Assembly: GCA_023380955.1 (NCBI GenBank)
Contig: JAMCTB010000206.1
Span: 1,984-8,243 of the forward strand
Length of the DNA stretch: 6,260 bases
Source: Chloroflexota bacterium
GTDB lineage: Bacteria; Chloroflexota; UBA6077
Direction: 5' to 3'
Shown: positions 4,640 through 6,260 of the stretch, in pieces
Layout of the letters: each line of letters begins with the position of its first letter
How positions within the stretch are numbered: position 1 is the first letter of the stretch
Notes under the pieces: generated by a model
Told to the model about the DNA's origin: nothing
Seen by the model: only the letters and a program-made list of their open reading frames with translations
Databases searched by the model: none
Translations under genes and position numbers: made by a program

Positions 4640-6260
4640 CTAGCGCTGCGCGTCCTGCCCAACCGCGACCGAGAAGTCGGTGCCCTCCCAGCGGCCTGCC
4701 TGCGGCCAGAAGAAGGTGAACACTACGTTCGACCCCGCGTGGAGCTTCGACGTCGCGAGATCTGCCACGTGAACGCCAAGGCCCGTGTCACGAGTCTTCG
4801 TGTCCTGAATAGTCTGCCATCCATCGGAGCTCCAACGCACGGCCGCGGGAGCCAGTACCTCCAGGCGGAGCCTGTTTCCGGCCGTCATTAACGCGACCTT
4901 GTTGTTGAATCGCCACACCGAGTGGGACGACCCCACCTTCTCCACCTGGTAGCGCTGTACTGTCTGGGGCGGCATGTCGAATACGCGGCCGTCTCGGATT
5001 GATCGGCGCAGCTTGATGTACTCGGAATGAGCCCACACGAGCGGCATCGCGGAGCCGGATGGTTTCCCGCGGAACAGCTCTCTGTCGGGGATGTCGTCGG
5101 AGTCCCATATCTGCTCCGGTATCAATCCGCCCGGGCCGGCGAAGGCCTCCATCGCCGCGAGCATCTGGAGCGCCAAATCTCGCCGTCCGGCGGCCAGTTC
5201 GTAGTGACCTCGCTCACCCGTGAGGAGCGGCCAAGCCCTGCCGATGCCAGTCCCGTCGTATGGACCGCCGTCCGCGTGCTCACCATACTGGTCCTGCTTA
5301 TACCTCCGCCAGCATGGACCATTGGGCGTGTCGACCTTAAGCAGGGCATCGATAGCCTTCACCGTGTTGACCACGCGTGGATCGTCCGCGGCCCGAAGCC
5401 CAAAGCGCACCAGGGCCAGCGCGTCGGGCCCGACGATGTAGGATGCGGGGCCGCTCGCTTGCTCGGGTGGACGGCCCTTGATGGGCACGAACCCATGCCG
5501 TGGGGATGATGCCGCCGGCCCGTTTGGCGATGCGATGCGCACGTAGTGGCCGTGTATCCCCACCTGCTGGTCCAACTCGGTCCCCGTGACGTAAGTCCAC
5601 CGCTCGATATTGCTGTTCCAGTTGTCGGCCGTTTCCTTGAGGAAACCGGCCACGCTTCCCTCCTCGACCTGTTCCGCGATGTCTGCCGCGGCAAGGAGTG
5701 CCGCTACTTCAGCCGAGAGGGTGAAGGGCGAGTAACCAGGGTCCATCTCCCATCTGTCCTGCTGGGTCACGGGACCGTTCCTCACCAGGTACCCTGCCGC
5801 TCGCTTGACCATCGGCCAGAACTGCCGCAAATCGCTCTCGCTCAGACCTCCCCTTCGGCGGCCGAGGTCCACGAGCAATATCGGCAGAGCCGTCTCGTCC
5901 ATCTGTATGCCGTCCCAGTATGGTGTGCCATCCAGCCACATGTTTTGAGGCCAATGCCCATCGGGCTGCTGGGTGGTCTCGAGGTAGTGGAGAACACGGC
6001 GCGCGACGGCGATGGCTCCGGCAGCCGCCAGGCCGGCGGCGGTCTCCACCAGATCCCGAGGCCAGGCCAGGTGATAGCCTCCCAGGTCCTGATCGCCCTT
6101 TGAGGAGCCCCAGGGGATCGCGAGTCCCGCGATGATCCCACCCTGAAAGCTCTTGGACTCGTGGGTGCGCAGGACCGCGGTACTGATGCGATAAAGGCCA
6201 CGCTCCCCCTCTTCCGCGTTCTCCACGGGCACCAGCGTGGCTTGCCACCGTTGCCAATCT
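4640..6260 (-). CDS. GH15 glucoamylase-like glycoside hydrolase, C-terminal part (5' end beyond window)
   Basis: An enzyme of glycoside hydrolase family 15, which releases glucose from the non-reducing ends of alpha-glucans such as starch, maltodextrin or glycogen; some relatives act on dextran or trehalose. The frame stays open from the GTG at 6232 to the window end, adding DWQRWQATL, so the gene continues upstream and 539 residues are visible. Numbering from that GTG: GGIIAGLAIPWG (31-42) and GGYHLAWPRDLVETA (51-65) mark the front of the (alpha/alpha)6 barrel. RWEMDPGYSP (160-169) holds the probable general acid Glu162, and GLIPEQIWD (369-377) the general base Glu373, followed by GKPSGSAMPLVWAHSEYIKL (389-408). 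Residues from about 420 onward form a beta-rich C-terminal domain with APAAVRWSSDGW and FTFFWP. The missing N-terminus probably holds the beta-sandwich domain of bacterial family members, so secretion cannot be judged. No terminator is visible in the 7-bp gap to the GtrA gene. Confidence 0.92.
   Translation of the reverse strand, partial: DWQRWQATLVPVENAEEGERGLYRISTAVLRTHESKSFQGGIIAGLAIPWGSSKGDQDLGGYHLAWPRDLVETAAGLAAAGAIAVARRVLHYLETTQQPDGHWPQNMWLDGTPYWDGIQMDETALPILLVDLGRRRGGLSESDLRQFWPMVKRAAGYLVRNGPVTQQDRWEMDPGYSPFTLSAEVAALLAAADIAEQVEEGSVAGFLKETADNWNSNIERWTYVTGTELDQQVGIHGHYVRIASPNGPAASSPRHGFVPIKGRPPEQASGPASYIVGPDALALVRFGLRAADDPRVVNTVKAIDALLKVDTPNGPCWRRYKQDQYGEHADGGPYDGTGIGRAWPLLTGERGHYELAAGRRDLALQMLAAMEAFAGPGGLIPEQIWDSDDIPDRELFRGKPSGSAMPLVWAHSEYIKLRRSIRDGRVFDMPPQTVQRYQVEKVGSSHSVWRFNNKVALMTAGNRLRLEVLAPAAVRWSSDGWQTIQDTKTRDTGLGVHVADLATSKLHAGSNVVFTFFWPQAGRWEGTDFSVAVGQDAQR

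Noticed and set aside
5546..6103. Open frame of 185 codons on the plus strand
   Set aside because: It is antisense to the GH15 gene, which carries conserved motifs across the same interval. No domain or ribosome site supports it.
1..6260. Defence island, CRISPR array, transposon or phage genes
   Set aside because: No spaced repeats, transposase, integrase, nuclease or toxin-like proteins are present; the recognisable genes are metabolic, membrane or translation-related.

Overview
This is an ordinary-looking piece of a GC-rich bacterial chromosome (by eye a little above 60% GC) with dense coding on both strands. The tRNA genes do not encode CCA, the promoters look like sigma-70 sites, and the serine hydroxymethyltransferase is of bacterial type. 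The mix of genes would fit Chloroflexota (Dehalococcoidia/SAR202-like) or a deep actinobacterial lineage. That placement is a low-confidence inference; no marker in the window fixes the taxon.

Layout. (1) 1-1199, plus strand: the 3' end of an alpha/beta-hydrolase (esterase/predicted peptidase type) overlaps by 4 bp (ATGA) a 312-residue protein of unknown function, so the two are probably translationally coupled. (2) 1200-1283: a short convergent gap with a perfect inverted repeat. (3) 1284-2018, minus strand: a PAP2-type membrane phosphatase with incomplete motifs. (4) 2019-2829: no protein gene. It holds two small repeats upstream of the PAP2 gene, then tRNA-Arg(CCT) with its promoter and terminator, and tRNA-Leu(CAG) with its promoter and a downstream hairpin, both on the minus strand. 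The rest of the space between the tRNAs (about 2440-2550) shows nothing I can interpret. (5) 2728-4632, plus strand: a promoter back-to-back with the tRNA-Leu promoter drives glyA, followed 18 bp later by a GtrA-family membrane protein. (6) 4640-6260, minus strand: the C-terminal part (539 residues visible) of a GH15 glucoamylase-like enzyme, convergent with the GtrA gene and cut by the window edge.

How the parts fit. glyA supplies glycine and one-carbon units and sits with two tRNA genes, a housekeeping block. The PAP2 and GtrA proteins are typically involved in lipid-carrier and cell-envelope glycan metabolism. The GH15 enzyme would hydrolyse alpha-glucans. The sequence does not tie these into one pathway.

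I see no CRISPR array, transposase, integrase, toxin-antitoxin pair or recognisable defence system. The points most worth a second look are the uncharacterised 312-residue protein with its hydrolase partner, an 11-residue insertion next to the active-site segment of GlyA, and the missing arginines in the PAP2 motifs.
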